Assembly: GCA_030149115.1 (NCBI GenBank)
Contig: JASBSE010000203.1
Coordinates: 1 to 7,770, forward strand
Origin: Winogradskyella sp.
GTDB taxonomy: Bacteria > Bacteroidota > Bacteroidia > Flavobacteriales > Flavobacteriaceae
Direction of reading: 5' to 3'
DNA: 7,770 nucleotides
In this document: positions 1 to 6,233 of the stretch, piece by piece
How the letters are laid out: every line of letters begins with the position of its first letter
Numbering within the stretch: position 1 is the first letter of the stretch
Made by a program: the position numbers and the translations under genes
The notes under the pieces: generated by a model
The model's database searches: none
What the model saw: the letters and a program-made list of their open reading frames with translations, nothing else
Told to the model about the DNA's origin: nothing

Positions 1-1445
1 CCACCTTTGATGTGCCTGGTATTTCGGTTGGTGTATTTAAAGATGGCAAAGAAGTCTATGCTAAAGGGCATGGAGTACGCTCTTTAACCAATAAAAAAGA
101 CATGAATTCTGAAACTTTAGTTGGTGTGGCTTCTAACAGTAAGGGTTTTACTTGTTTTGCATTGGCAATGCTCGTCGACGAAGGTAAATTAGATTGGGAT
201 GATCCAGTTCGTAAATACATTCCAGAGTTTCAATTGCATGATCCTTGGGTTACCGAGAATTTTACGGTCAGAGATTTGGTAACACATAGAAGTGGAATGG
301 GATTAGGTGCTGGTGATCTTATGTTTTTTCCTGAAGGTAATGATTTTAAGGTTCAGGATATTATTGACAATGTGAAGTATTTAGAGCCTGAAACGTCCTT
401 CAGAAGTAAATTCGCTTACAATAACAATATGTTCATTATTGCAGGTGAAGTTTTAAAGCGTGTTAGTGGTCTGTCTTGGGAGGATTTTATTGAAACTAAG
501 ATTATGAAACCTGTTGGTATGACAAGTTCTAAAGCATCCTACAACAGAGTAACAGATAAGTCTAACATCATTGATGCACATACTAGAGCCGAAGGGAAGG
601 TGATTCAGATTCCTCACGATTGGAGTGAAACTGCAAATGCAGCAGGTGGTATTGTGAGTAACGTACATGACATGATAACTTGGGCAAAATTCTTAATGAA
701 TGATGCGGTTACAGAAAACGGAGAGCGTTTATTGAGCGAAGCACAGTTTCATGAGCTTTGGCAATTGCAAACACCATTAAAAGTAAGAGCCAACGATTCG
801 TATGATTCTAATTTTAGAGGTTACGGATTAGGTTGGTTTGTTACTGATGTTAAAGGTGGACACAAACAAGTGTATCATACAGGTGGATTGATTGGAACTG
901 TGACGCAGTTTACTATGATACCTGATTTGGACTTGGCTATTGTAGTATTAACCAATCAAATGAACGGTTCTGCATTTACGACAATCACAAACACTATTAA
1001 AGATTCTTATTTAGGCTATGAAAACCGTAATTGGTTGCAACGCTTAGGACAGAACAATGCTGACTATTTAAAATATAACGATAGTATCAAAGCTGACGTT
1101 TTTACTCAAGTTGAGAATTTGCAAAGAGCTACATTCCCAACGCCTAAGTCAATTGAAGGAACGTATTCAGACGATTGGTTTGGAGATGTTGTAATTACTG
1201 ATGTAAATGGATATAAATATAAAATTGAATGCAAGCGTTCACCACGTTTATATGGCGAATTGTTACCATACAAGGCGACAACATTTGTTGCCAAATGGAA
1301 CGATAGAAGCTACGATGCTGATGTATTTGTGCAATTTACATTTAATGAAAATGGAGAAGCGGTTTCTGCAACGATGAAGTACATTGCGCCAATAACAGAT
1401 TTTAGTTTCGATTTTCACGATTTAGAACTTAAAAAGACAAATTAA
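1..1445 (+). CDS. Serine hydrolase, beta-lactamase family (class C/PBP4-like) with C-terminal DUF3471; 5' end outside window
   Basis: This is the C-terminal part of an active-site serine hydrolase of the Beta-lactamase family (PF00144: class C beta-lactamases, D-aminopeptidases, esterases). The frame is open to the window edge (codon phase begins at base 3, residues TFD before VPGISVGV). The GTG at 12 is therefore an internal valine and the real start, probably with a signal peptide, lies upstream. Counting from that GTG, the catalytic SxxK is S41-N-S-K44, the Tyr motif is Y136-N-N138, and the third box is H289-T-G-G292 in place of KTG. TVRDLVTHRSGM (85-96) is typical of the family. Residues from about 380 match the DUF3471 beta-rich tail often found in Bacteroidetes members. 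The enzyme is probably periplasmic or surface-located and acts on peptides or esters; the substrate cannot be read from sequence. Its TAA stop overlaps the brnQ ATG by one base, implying translational coupling. True antibiotic resistance activity is unlikely but not excluded. Confidence 0.9.
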   Translation, partial: TFDVPGISVGVFKDGKEVYAKGHGVRSLTNKKDMNSETLVGVASNSKGFTCFALAMLVDEGKLDWDDPVRKYIPEFQLHDPWVTENFTVRDLVTHRSGMGLGAGDLMFFPEGNDFKVQDIIDNVKYLEPETSFRSKFAYNNNMFIIAGEVLKRVSGLSWEDFIETKIMKPVGMTSSKASYNRVTDKSNIIDAHTRAEGKVIQIPHDWSETANAAGGIVSNVHDMITWAKFLMNDAVTENGERLLSEAQFHELWQLQTPLKVRANDSYDSNFRGYGLGWFVTDVKGGHKQVYHTGGLIGTVTQFTMIPDLDLAIVVLTNQMNGSAFTTITNTIKDSYLGYENRNWLQRLGQNNADYLKYNDSIKADVFTQVENLQRATFPTPKSIEGTYSDDWFGDVVITDVNGYKYKIECKRSPRLYGELLPYKATTFVAKWNDRSYDADVFVQFTFNENGEAVSATMKYIAPITDFSFDFHDLELKKTN

Positions 1446-2719
1446 TGAGAGATACTAAGCGTGTTTTTCTTTTTGGCTTTGCCTTATTTGCTGGTTTTTT
1501 TGGAGCTGGAAATTTAATTCTCCCTCCATTTTTAGGATTCAATTCTGGACCAGATTGGTGGTTGGTAGCCATCGGTTTTATGATAACAACAACTGTAATT
1601 CCTTTGTTGTCACTCTTTGGACACGCTAAGCTGCAAGGCACAATGCTCGATTTTGGTAAAAAAGTATCTCCGAAATTTAGCCTTATCTATTGTGTCGTTA
1701 TGTTTCTTATCATAATTGTTCTGCCTGCTCCGCGTACTGCAGCAGTGACACACGAAATGGCGATAGCACCACTATTTGGTACATCACCTTTATTAACCAG
1801 TTGTATCTATTTTGCTTTAGTACTCCTTTTTGCTCTCAACCGATCTAAAGCCTTATCTATTCTAGGGAAGTATTTAACTCCAATTATTGTAGTTATGGTT
1901 TTAACCATAGTCGTTTTAGGACTGGTATCTCCGCCAGACCTGATGCGCTTAGGTAATTTAAAAACACCCTTGGTTGATGGTTTATTGGAAGGGTATCAGA
2001 CTTACGATGCCATTGCTGGTATAGTGATGGGAAGCGTAATTATTATTTCGCTTAATAAAGAAGGTCTAAAGAGCTACAGCGAAAAGAAAAAAATAATAGC
2101 AAAATCTGGGTTTATAGCAATGTTCGGACTATTTATTATATATGCTGGACTTATTGCTTTGGGAGCATTTTATAGTAATTCGTTTTCAGAAGAAACGACC
2201 AGAACTAGTCTTTTATTGGGCTTGTCTAAAACGATGATAGGAGATATTGGTGGTACTTTTGTTAGCGTTTTGGTGTCTTTAGCATGTTTTACCACAGCTG
2301 TAGCTATTGTGGTGTCTTTGGCAGATTTCTTTAAAGAACTGTATAATCAAAGCGAAAAGACATACTTAATTGTAGCTGTCATCTGTTGTGTTGTTGGTGT
2401 TGTTATGGGTAGTTATGATGTTGGTTTTATTATAGATATTGCAATCCCAGCATTACTTTTTATTTATCCTATTTCTGTGTCTTTAATTTTACTGAATGTT
2501 TTACCAGATAAATGGGCCACTCCAATAGTATTTAGAGCAGTGGTCATAACAGCCTTTGTGTTTAGCATTCCAGATGTGCTTGGATATTTTATGCCAAAAG
2601 AAAGTCTAAAATCTATAGTTGATGTTATTCCTTTAGCTCATTACAGTTTGGGTTGGGTGTTGCCAGCATTGCTTGCTTTTATCACAACAGTTTTAATACA
2701 AAATCTTTTAAAGAAATAG
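1445..2719 (+). CDS. brnQ: Branched-chain amino acid:cation symporter BrnQ (LIVCS family)
   Basis: Inner-membrane transporter of 424 residues, predicted to import leucine, isoleucine and valine with Na+ or H+. The length matches the family (about 430-440), and hydrophobic segments run throughout, consistent with about 12 membrane helices. Family hallmarks are visible: FALFAGFFGAGNLILPP at 12-28 in the first helix, PAPRTAAVTHE at 94-104, GYQTYDAIAGIVMG at 183-196 and ACFTTAVAIV at 280-289. The protein ends in a short basic tail (LLKK). The ATG at 1445 lies inside the overlapping TAATG that ends the upstream hydrolase, and no separate promoter is visible, so it is probably translated by coupling or reinitiation within one operon. 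The methyltransferase gene starts one base after its TAG stop. A pairing of an exported peptide-acting hydrolase with an amino acid importer would make metabolic sense, but that link is inference. The substrate within the branched-chain group is not resolved. Confidence 0.95.
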   Translation: MRDTKRVFLFGFALFAGFFGAGNLILPPFLGFNSGPDWWLVAIGFMITTTVIPLLSLFGHAKLQGTMLDFGKKVSPKFSLIYCVVMFLIIIVLPAPRTAAVTHEMAIAPLFGTSPLLTSCIYFALVLLFALNRSKALSILGKYLTPIIVVMVLTIVVLGLVSPPDLMRLGNLKTPLVDGLLEGYQTYDAIAGIVMGSVIIISLNKEGLKSYSEKKKIIAKSGFIAMFGLFIIYAGLIALGAFYSNSFSEETTRTSLLLGLSKTMIGDIGGTFVSVLVSLACFTTAVAIVVSLADFFKELYNQSEKTYLIVAVICCVVGVVMGSYDVGFIIDIAIPALLFIYPISVSLILLNVLPDKWATPIVFRAVVITAFVFSIPDVLGYFMPKESLKSIVDVIPLAHYSLGWVLPALLAFITTVLIQNLLKK

Positions 2720-2720
2720 T

Positions 2721-3425
2721 ATGAAATACATGGGAAGCAAGGCACGTTTTGCCAAACATTTATTACCAATTATTCTAAAAGATAGACAGCTAAACCAATC
2801 GTACATTGAACCCTTTGCAGGCGGTATGAATATGATAGACAAGGTTGATGGCATTCGTATTGCTAACGATCAGCATGAAGAATTAATGGCCATGTGGCAA
2901 GCCTTGATTTACGAGAATTGGGATCCTCCAAAATCGGTAAGTGAGGACGAATACAAAGCCATAAAACACAATCAAGACGACTATCCAAAACATTTGGTGG
3001 CTTATGTTGGCTTTAATTCGTTTGGAGGCAAGTGGTTTGCAGGTTATAGACGCGATAAGCAAGGTAAACGCGATTATTGGGCAGAACATTATCGAAATAT
3101 TACCAAACAAGTGCCTAATCTAGAAGGAGTGATTTTATCCTGTAAATCATATACCAAATTAGAGATTCCTGAAAATAGTATTGTCTATTGCGATCCACCT
3201 TACGCATCTACCACCAAATACAGAGATAGTTTTGACCATGACAAATTTTGGGAATGGTGCAGGCAACAAAGTAAAGCAGGTCATCAAGTGTTTATAAGCG
3301 AATACAACGCACCAGAAGACTTTAAATGTATTTGGGAAAAACCAGCAAAAACAAGTTTCTCGTGGCATGTCGATAACTTGCCTGCTAAAAAGAGTGTAGA
3401 GCGGCTGTTTGTCTATAAGGGATGA
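2721..3425 (+). CDS. D12-class adenine-N6 DNA methyltransferase (Dam-like, phage type), orphan
   Basis: Predicted S-adenosylmethionine-dependent DNA adenine methylase (MethyltransfD12, PF02086) of 234 residues, a little shorter than E. coli Dam (278). Motifs in order: KYMGSK at 2-7, the AdoMet-binding motif EPFAGGMNM at 30-38, ND-x-H at 49-52, GFNSFGGKWFAGYRRD at 97-112, catalytic DPPY at 158-161 and SEYNAPEDF at 193-201, with K223..ERL near the end. The GFxSFGGKWFxGY block and the SEYNAP block are what I expect of methylases carried by phages and prophages, rather than of cellular Dam. The target sequence cannot be deduced. No restriction endonuclease or specificity gene lies in the window, so it appears to be an orphan. 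It begins one base after brnQ and probably shares its transcript. Base composition resembles its neighbours, so any transfer is not recent. All key motifs are intact, and it is probably active. Confidence 0.9.
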   Translation: MKYMGSKARFAKHLLPIILKDRQLNQSYIEPFAGGMNMIDKVDGIRIANDQHEELMAMWQALIYENWDPPKSVSEDEYKAIKHNQDDYPKHLVAYVGFNSFGGKWFAGYRRDKQGKRDYWAEHYRNITKQVPNLEGVILSCKSYTKLEIPENSIVYCDPPYASTTKYRDSFDHDKFWEWCRQQSKAGHQVFISEYNAPEDFKCIWEKPAKTSFSWHVDNLPAKKSVERLFVYKG

Positions 3426-3535
3426 AGCACTATTGGCATTCCTAAGCAGGTAGAAATCTATTAAATCAACCAGTATTATTGTTAATTATATAACAAATTG
3501 TAATTAATTGTACTATTTCTTCAATTTTTAGGTCA

Positions 3536-3549
3536 GTAGCAAAAGCTAC
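3536..3549 (+). other. Small perfect hairpin in the leader/promoter region of the aspartate kinase
   Basis: GTAGC (3536-3540) and GCTAC (3545-3549) form a 5-bp perfect inverted repeat around an AAAA loop. The right arm is part of a tandem duplication GCTACA GCTACA (3545-3556) that runs into the putative -7 box. It lacks a following T-run, so it is not an obvious intrinsic terminator for the upstream operon. It could be an operator-like site overlapping the promoter, or chance. Function is unknown. Confidence 0.3.
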
Positions 3550-3552
3550 AGC

Positions 3553-3560
3553 TACATTTG
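3553..3560 (+). promoter_or_regulatory. Putative Bacteroidetes-type -7 promoter box for the aspartate kinase
   Basis: TACATTTG is an exact match to the TAnnTTTG -7 element known for the main sigma factor of Bacteroidetes. It lies 19 bases before the ATG at 3580, which would give a very short leader. No clear TTG -33 element sits at the usual 17-23 base distance (only TTA at 3528-3530), so the box is supported on one side only. An independent promoter is plausible here because 154 bases separate this gene from the methyltransferase. Confidence 0.45.
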
Positions 3561-3579
3561 CGCTCTAAAAAAATTGAAT

Positions 3580-4908
3580 ATGTTAGTATATAAATTTGGT
3601 GGCACATCTGTAGGTTCGGTAGTAAATATGAATCATGTAAAGGATATCATAAATACCAAAGACCAAAAAATAGTGGTTTTATCAGCTATGTCTGGTACCA
3701 CAAATGCGTTGGTTGAAATTTCGAGATTAATTGAAGTTGGTGAGGGAGATGTTGCCAAAACGCATATCAAAACATTGCATGACACATACACAAGCGTTGT
3801 AAACGATTTATTGCAAAACGAATCGTTACGAGAAGATGTGCATCATTATGTCAACACCAGATTCGAAATACTTTCAGATGCTGTTAATGCGTCATTTTCT
3901 CAATTGTTACATAACGAAATTGTGGCTAATGGTGAACTGTTGTCTACCTATATGTTTAGTCGATTATTGCAACAAGAAGGTTTTAAGGCAAGACTTTTAC
4001 CAGCTTTAGATTTTATGCGTATCGATAGTCATAACGAACCTGATAATTTCTATATCAAACAAAGCCTAAACCGTTTAATAGAAAGTTCGGATGCTGCTGA
4101 TATTTATATCACACAAGGGTTTATTTGTTTAGATGCTGAAGGAAAAGTAACCAACTTACTACGTGGAGGAAGCGATTACACAGCAACCATTATTGGTGCA
4201 GCTATTGAAGCCGATGAGGTACAAATCTGGACAGACATTGACGGTTTTCATAATAACGATCCACGTTATGTTAACGATACACAAGCCTTATCGCATTTGT
4301 CGTATGATGAAGCAGCTGAACTGGCTTATTTTGGAGCTAAGATTTTGCATCCGCAAACCGTAATGCCAGTGCGCAATCTCGATATTCCATTGCGACTTAA
4401 AAACACCATGGCACCACAAGCACATGGCACGTTAATTACTAATAAAGTTCATGGAGAAGGCATCAAAGCTATTGCGGCAAAAGATGGCATTACAGCTATA
4501 AAAATTAAGTCGGTACGTATGTTGTTAGCTCACGGCTTTTTAAAGAAAGTGTTTGAAGTCTTTGAGCGTTACGAAACGTCCATAGATATGATTACCACGT
4601 CTGAAATTGCGGTCTCTTTAACCATCGATAATACTACACATTTAAAAGCCATAACCGAAGAATTAGAACAATTTGCCACTGTAGATATAGACGATTATAT
4701 GAGTATTGTCTGTTTGGTGGGTAACCATATTATTTACCATCCTGATACGCCAGAACTCTTCCAGGTGTTACAAGATGTTAATGTCCGTATGATTGCTTAT
4801 GGTGGTAGCAACAACAATATTTCACTCTTAGTAAATACCAGCGATAAGTTAGAAACCTTGCAGAAGTTACAGCGCTATGTTTTTGAGGGTGGTTTAGTGG
4901 GAGTTTAG
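3580..4908 (+). CDS. lysC: Aspartate kinase (aspartokinase), monofunctional, with two ACT domains
   Basis: Phosphorylates L-aspartate with ATP to 4-aspartyl phosphate, the committed step toward lysine, diaminopimelate, threonine and methionine. I chose ATG 3580 (442 residues, starting MLVYKFGGTS), because family members start just before KFGGTS; a TTG two codons earlier (3574) is also open. The amino acid kinase domain covers about 1-285: KFGGTSVG (5-12), VVLSAMSGTTN (32-42), GELLS (118-122), LLRGGSDYTA (193-202), TDIDGF (218-223) and FGAKILHP (251-258). Two ACT domains follow at about 303-365 and 373-440. GFLKKVFEVFERY (319-331) and TTSEIAVSLT (339-348) resemble the regulatory part of lysine-sensitive LysC enzymes, so feedback inhibition by lysine is likely but inferred. 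No homoserine dehydrogenase domain is fused. A promoter box lies just upstream. The gene ends in TAG and abiH starts 54 bases later. I use lysC as the closest symbol; local names may differ. Confidence 0.93.
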   Translation: MLVYKFGGTSVGSVVNMNHVKDIINTKDQKIVVLSAMSGTTNALVEISRLIEVGEGDVAKTHIKTLHDTYTSVVNDLLQNESLREDVHHYVNTRFEILSDAVNASFSQLLHNEIVANGELLSTYMFSRLLQQEGFKARLLPALDFMRIDSHNEPDNFYIKQSLNRLIESSDAADIYITQGFICLDAEGKVTNLLRGGSDYTATIIGAAIEADEVQIWTDIDGFHNNDPRYVNDTQALSHLSYDEAAELAYFGAKILHPQTVMPVRNLDIPLRLKNTMAPQAHGTLITNKVHGEGIKAIAAKDGITAIKIKSVRMLLAHGFLKKVFEVFERYETSIDMITTSEIAVSLTIDNTTHLKAITEELEQFATVDIDDYMSIVCLVGNHIIYHPDTPELFQVLQDVNVRMIAYGGSNNNISLLVNTSDKLETLQKLQRYVFEGGLVGV

Positions 4909-4910
4909 AT

Positions 4911-4943
4911 TTTTTGAATAGAAACAAGTAATTCCTATATTGG
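4911..4943 (+). promoter_or_regulatory. Putative Bacteroidetes-type promoter for the abiH gene
   Basis: A TTTTTG run ending at 4916 supplies a TTG -33 element, and TATATTGG at 4936-4943 is a one-mismatch version of TAnnTTTG. The spacing is 19 bases, within the 17-23 range reported for Bacteroidetes promoters. Transcription would begin about 13 bases before the ATG at 4963. It suggests abiH can be expressed separately from the aspartate kinase, although there is no terminator hairpin in the 54-base gap and read-through is also possible. Confidence 0.4.
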
Positions 4944-4962
4944 AGAAAATCTAATATTCGGA

Positions 4963-5589
4963 ATGAACAGAGTTTTTATTATTGGAAACGGATTTGATTT
5001 AGCACATGGCTTACCGACTTCTTATAATCATTTTATAAATGATTTTTGGTCTAATCTTCATATAAACTTCAAAGAGGAGTCAATCAAAGACCTTGTTTTA
5101 GTTGATGAATTGTATGAAGGGCTTTTTAATTTTTCATTCAAAACAAAGAATTTTAATGACTTTATAGAGAACATTGAAGCATATACCTTGGAAAGAGGCT
5201 TTAGATTTGATAGTAAAAATTATAGGTTAAGAAAGAATACAAATACTTTCAAATTTATTTTCGAATTTAAAAGTGATTTTTTCTTGAAAATAAATAAAAA
5301 TCAGTCTATAGATAATTGGGTAGACATTGAAAATTTATATTACTATGAGTTAAAGAAAATTGTAAAATCAGAAAGGCTAGATACTAGAATGTTACCTGAA
5401 GATTGGGAAAGAGATAAAAGAAATAGGGCTAAAAAATTGAATGAAGAGTTTAATCTTATAAAGTTATTATTAGTTAAATATCTGAAAAATCTTGTAAGGA
5501 ATTATGATTTTGATTTAGCGCAAAATAGAGATTTTGTTGAGTTCTATCAGCTTTTAAAACCTATTTCACTCTACAACAATGAATCCTAG
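4963..5589 (+). CDS. N-terminal half of the AbiH protein (208 residues)
   Basis: This fragment runs from ATG to the premature TAG. It opens with a hydrophobic strand and a glycine loop, VFIIGNGFDLAHGLPTSYNHF (positions 4-24), the most conserved AbiH feature and similar in layout to a nucleotide-binding strand-loop-helix. NWVDIENLYYYEL (118-130) fits the W-x-D-x-E block I associate with the family. The rest, about 140-200, is lysine- and glutamate-rich and probably helical. Alone it lacks the C-terminal motifs, so it is unlikely to be a complete effector. The start is supported by the motif lying right at the N-terminus and by a promoter-like site just upstream; there is no clear Shine-Dalgarno sequence. 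Confidence 0.7.
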   Translation: MNRVFIIGNGFDLAHGLPTSYNHFINDFWSNLHINFKEESIKDLVLVDELYEGLFNFSFKTKNFNDFIENIEAYTLERGFRFDSKNYRLRKNTNTFKFIFEFKSDFFLKINKNQSIDNWVDIENLYYYELKKIVKSERLDTRMLPEDWERDKRNRAKKLNEEFNLIKLLLVKYLKNLVRNYDFDLAQNRDFVEFYQLLKPISLYNNES

Positions 5590-6192
5590 TTGTCTAGTGA
5601 GTTTAAAGATATAGAAGATAAAACAACTATAAAAAATTTATTTGATAAGCAAAAAGGCACTGGACAGACTTACTCAATGTCATATTTCTTGAGTTTTAAT
5701 TATACCCCATTGATGAGTCAGTATTGTGAAATCTTGAAAAAGTCTAATCAAAAAGTTGAACTTAATCAAATACATGGGAATATTTATGAGGAAATTATTT
5801 TTGGGTTTGGCGACGAATCAGATTCTGATTATCATCTGATTGAAAATATAAATGAAAATGAATATTTAAATTTTTTCAAATCCTTTGAATATTTAGAAAA
5901 CAATAGATATGATAATATTTTAAATTTTATCGATTCTGACCCTTTTCAGTTAGTAATTATGGGTCATTCTCTTGGACTTTCAGATCGTGTACTGCTAAAA
6001 ACAATTTTTGAAAATGAAAATTGCAAATCTATAAAAGCATATTATCATCAAGGAAATTATGATGACAATTTTAGAGATATTATACAAAATATGTCGCGAC
6101 ACTTTTCAGATAAATCGTTAATGAGAAAAAAAGTGGTAAACAAATTACTTTGCAAACCACTTCCTCAAATACAAATTCCTTTAAAGAGTTAA
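5590..6192 (+). CDS. C-terminal half of the AbiH protein (200 codons), downstream of the in-frame stop
   Basis: This stretch continues the abiH frame directly after the TAG. It opens with TTG, and the first ATG is at 5677 (MSYFLSFNYTP). Counting from the TTG codon, it carries FLSFNYTPL at 33-41, QIHG at 60-63, FGFGDE at 71-76 and LVIMGHSLGLSD at 121-132, then a basic C-terminus with MRKKVVNKLL (178-187). These are the conserved C-terminal blocks of AbiH proteins. No obvious ribosome-binding signal precedes either possible start, so separate translation would need reinitiation after the TAG. It is most simply the now-untranslated tail of the broken gene. The undamaged reading frame over 200 codons indicates the interruption is young or not a true inactivation. 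Confidence 0.6.
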   Translation: MSSEFKDIEDKTTIKNLFDKQKGTGQTYSMSYFLSFNYTPLMSQYCEILKKSNQKVELNQIHGNIYEEIIFGFGDESDSDYHLIENINENEYLNFFKSFEYLENNRYDNILNFIDSDPFQLVIMGHSLGLSDRVLLKTIFENENCKSIKAYYHQGNYDDNFRDIIQNMSRHFSDKSLMRKKVVNKLLCKPLPQIQIPLKS

Positions 6193-6200
6193 TTTGTTAG

Positions 6201-6222
6201 CTTTTAATCTTAAGCTTAAAAG
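6201..6222. terminator. Possible bidirectional hairpin at the convergent abiH/lipoprotein junction
   Basis: CTTTTAA (6201-6207) pairs with TTAAAAG (6216-6222) around an 8-base loop, and the loop edge overlaps the palindrome TTAAGCTTAA (6210-6219). It sits in the 41-base gap between two converging genes, where a shared terminator is expected. The stem is almost all A-T pairs and neither side has a good T-run, so it would be weak. Confidence 0.3.
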
Positions 6223-6233
6223 TCAAAAATCAC

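Larger units (their letters stand above)
4963..6192 (+). pseudogene. abiH: AbiH-family abortive infection gene interrupted by one in-frame TAG
   Basis: Two open stretches in the same frame, separated only by a TAG at 5587-5589, together spell a protein of about 409 positions matching the AbiH family (PF14253), whose founding member is a lactococcal phage abortive-infection protein. The family's signature N-terminal GNGFDLAHGLPTSY is in the first half. The C-terminal FNYT, IHG and GHSLG motifs are in the second, in the expected order and without frameshift or deletion. TAG is a normal stop here (brnQ, the aspartate kinase and the small lipoprotein all end in it), so codon reassignment is unlikely. 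The gene is much more AT-rich than its neighbours, suggesting acquisition from outside. It sits alone between the aspartate kinase and the convergent pepP pair. Options: a recent nonsense mutation (most likely), a sequencing error, low-level read-through, or expression as two pieces. Confidence 0.8.

Noticed and set aside
12..14. GTG as the true start of the serine hydrolase
   Set aside because: The frame is open to the window edge, and the three upstream residues (TFD before VPGISVGV) fit the family, so this codon is an internal valine.
453..668. Reverse-strand open frames within the hydrolase, brnQ and methylase genes (also 1106-1294, 1429-1641, 2883-3110, 3159-3368)
   Set aside because: They lie opposite strongly supported coding regions, and their translations look non-biological, so they are shadow frames.
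3479..3496. TTGTTA/TAACAA inverted repeat as an intrinsic terminator for the methylase operon
   Set aside because: The 6-bp stem is nearly all A-T pairs and has no T-run after it; it is too weak to call.
3574..3576. TTG as the start of the aspartate kinase
   Set aside because: An ATG two codons later gives the usual short lead-in before KFGGTS and is the far more common start codon.
3426..3579. Lysine riboswitch or other structured leader before the aspartate kinase
   Set aside because: The region is too short and AT-rich, and it shows no set of paired helices beyond one 5-bp hairpin.
4163..4363. 66-codon open frame inside the aspartate kinase gene, same strand
   Set aside because: It is fully contained in a well-supported enzyme in another frame and has no recognisable protein features.
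5587..5589. TAG recoded as an amino acid (alternative code or programmed recoding)
   Set aside because: brnQ, the aspartate kinase and the small lipoprotein all end naturally in TAG, and I see no structure or sequence signal around the codon that would argue for recoding.
4909..6230. Flanking direct repeats marking abiH insertion boundaries
   Set aside because: GTTTAGATTTTTTG on the left and GTTAGCTTTTAATC on the right are only loosely alike, as expected by chance in AT-rich DNA.
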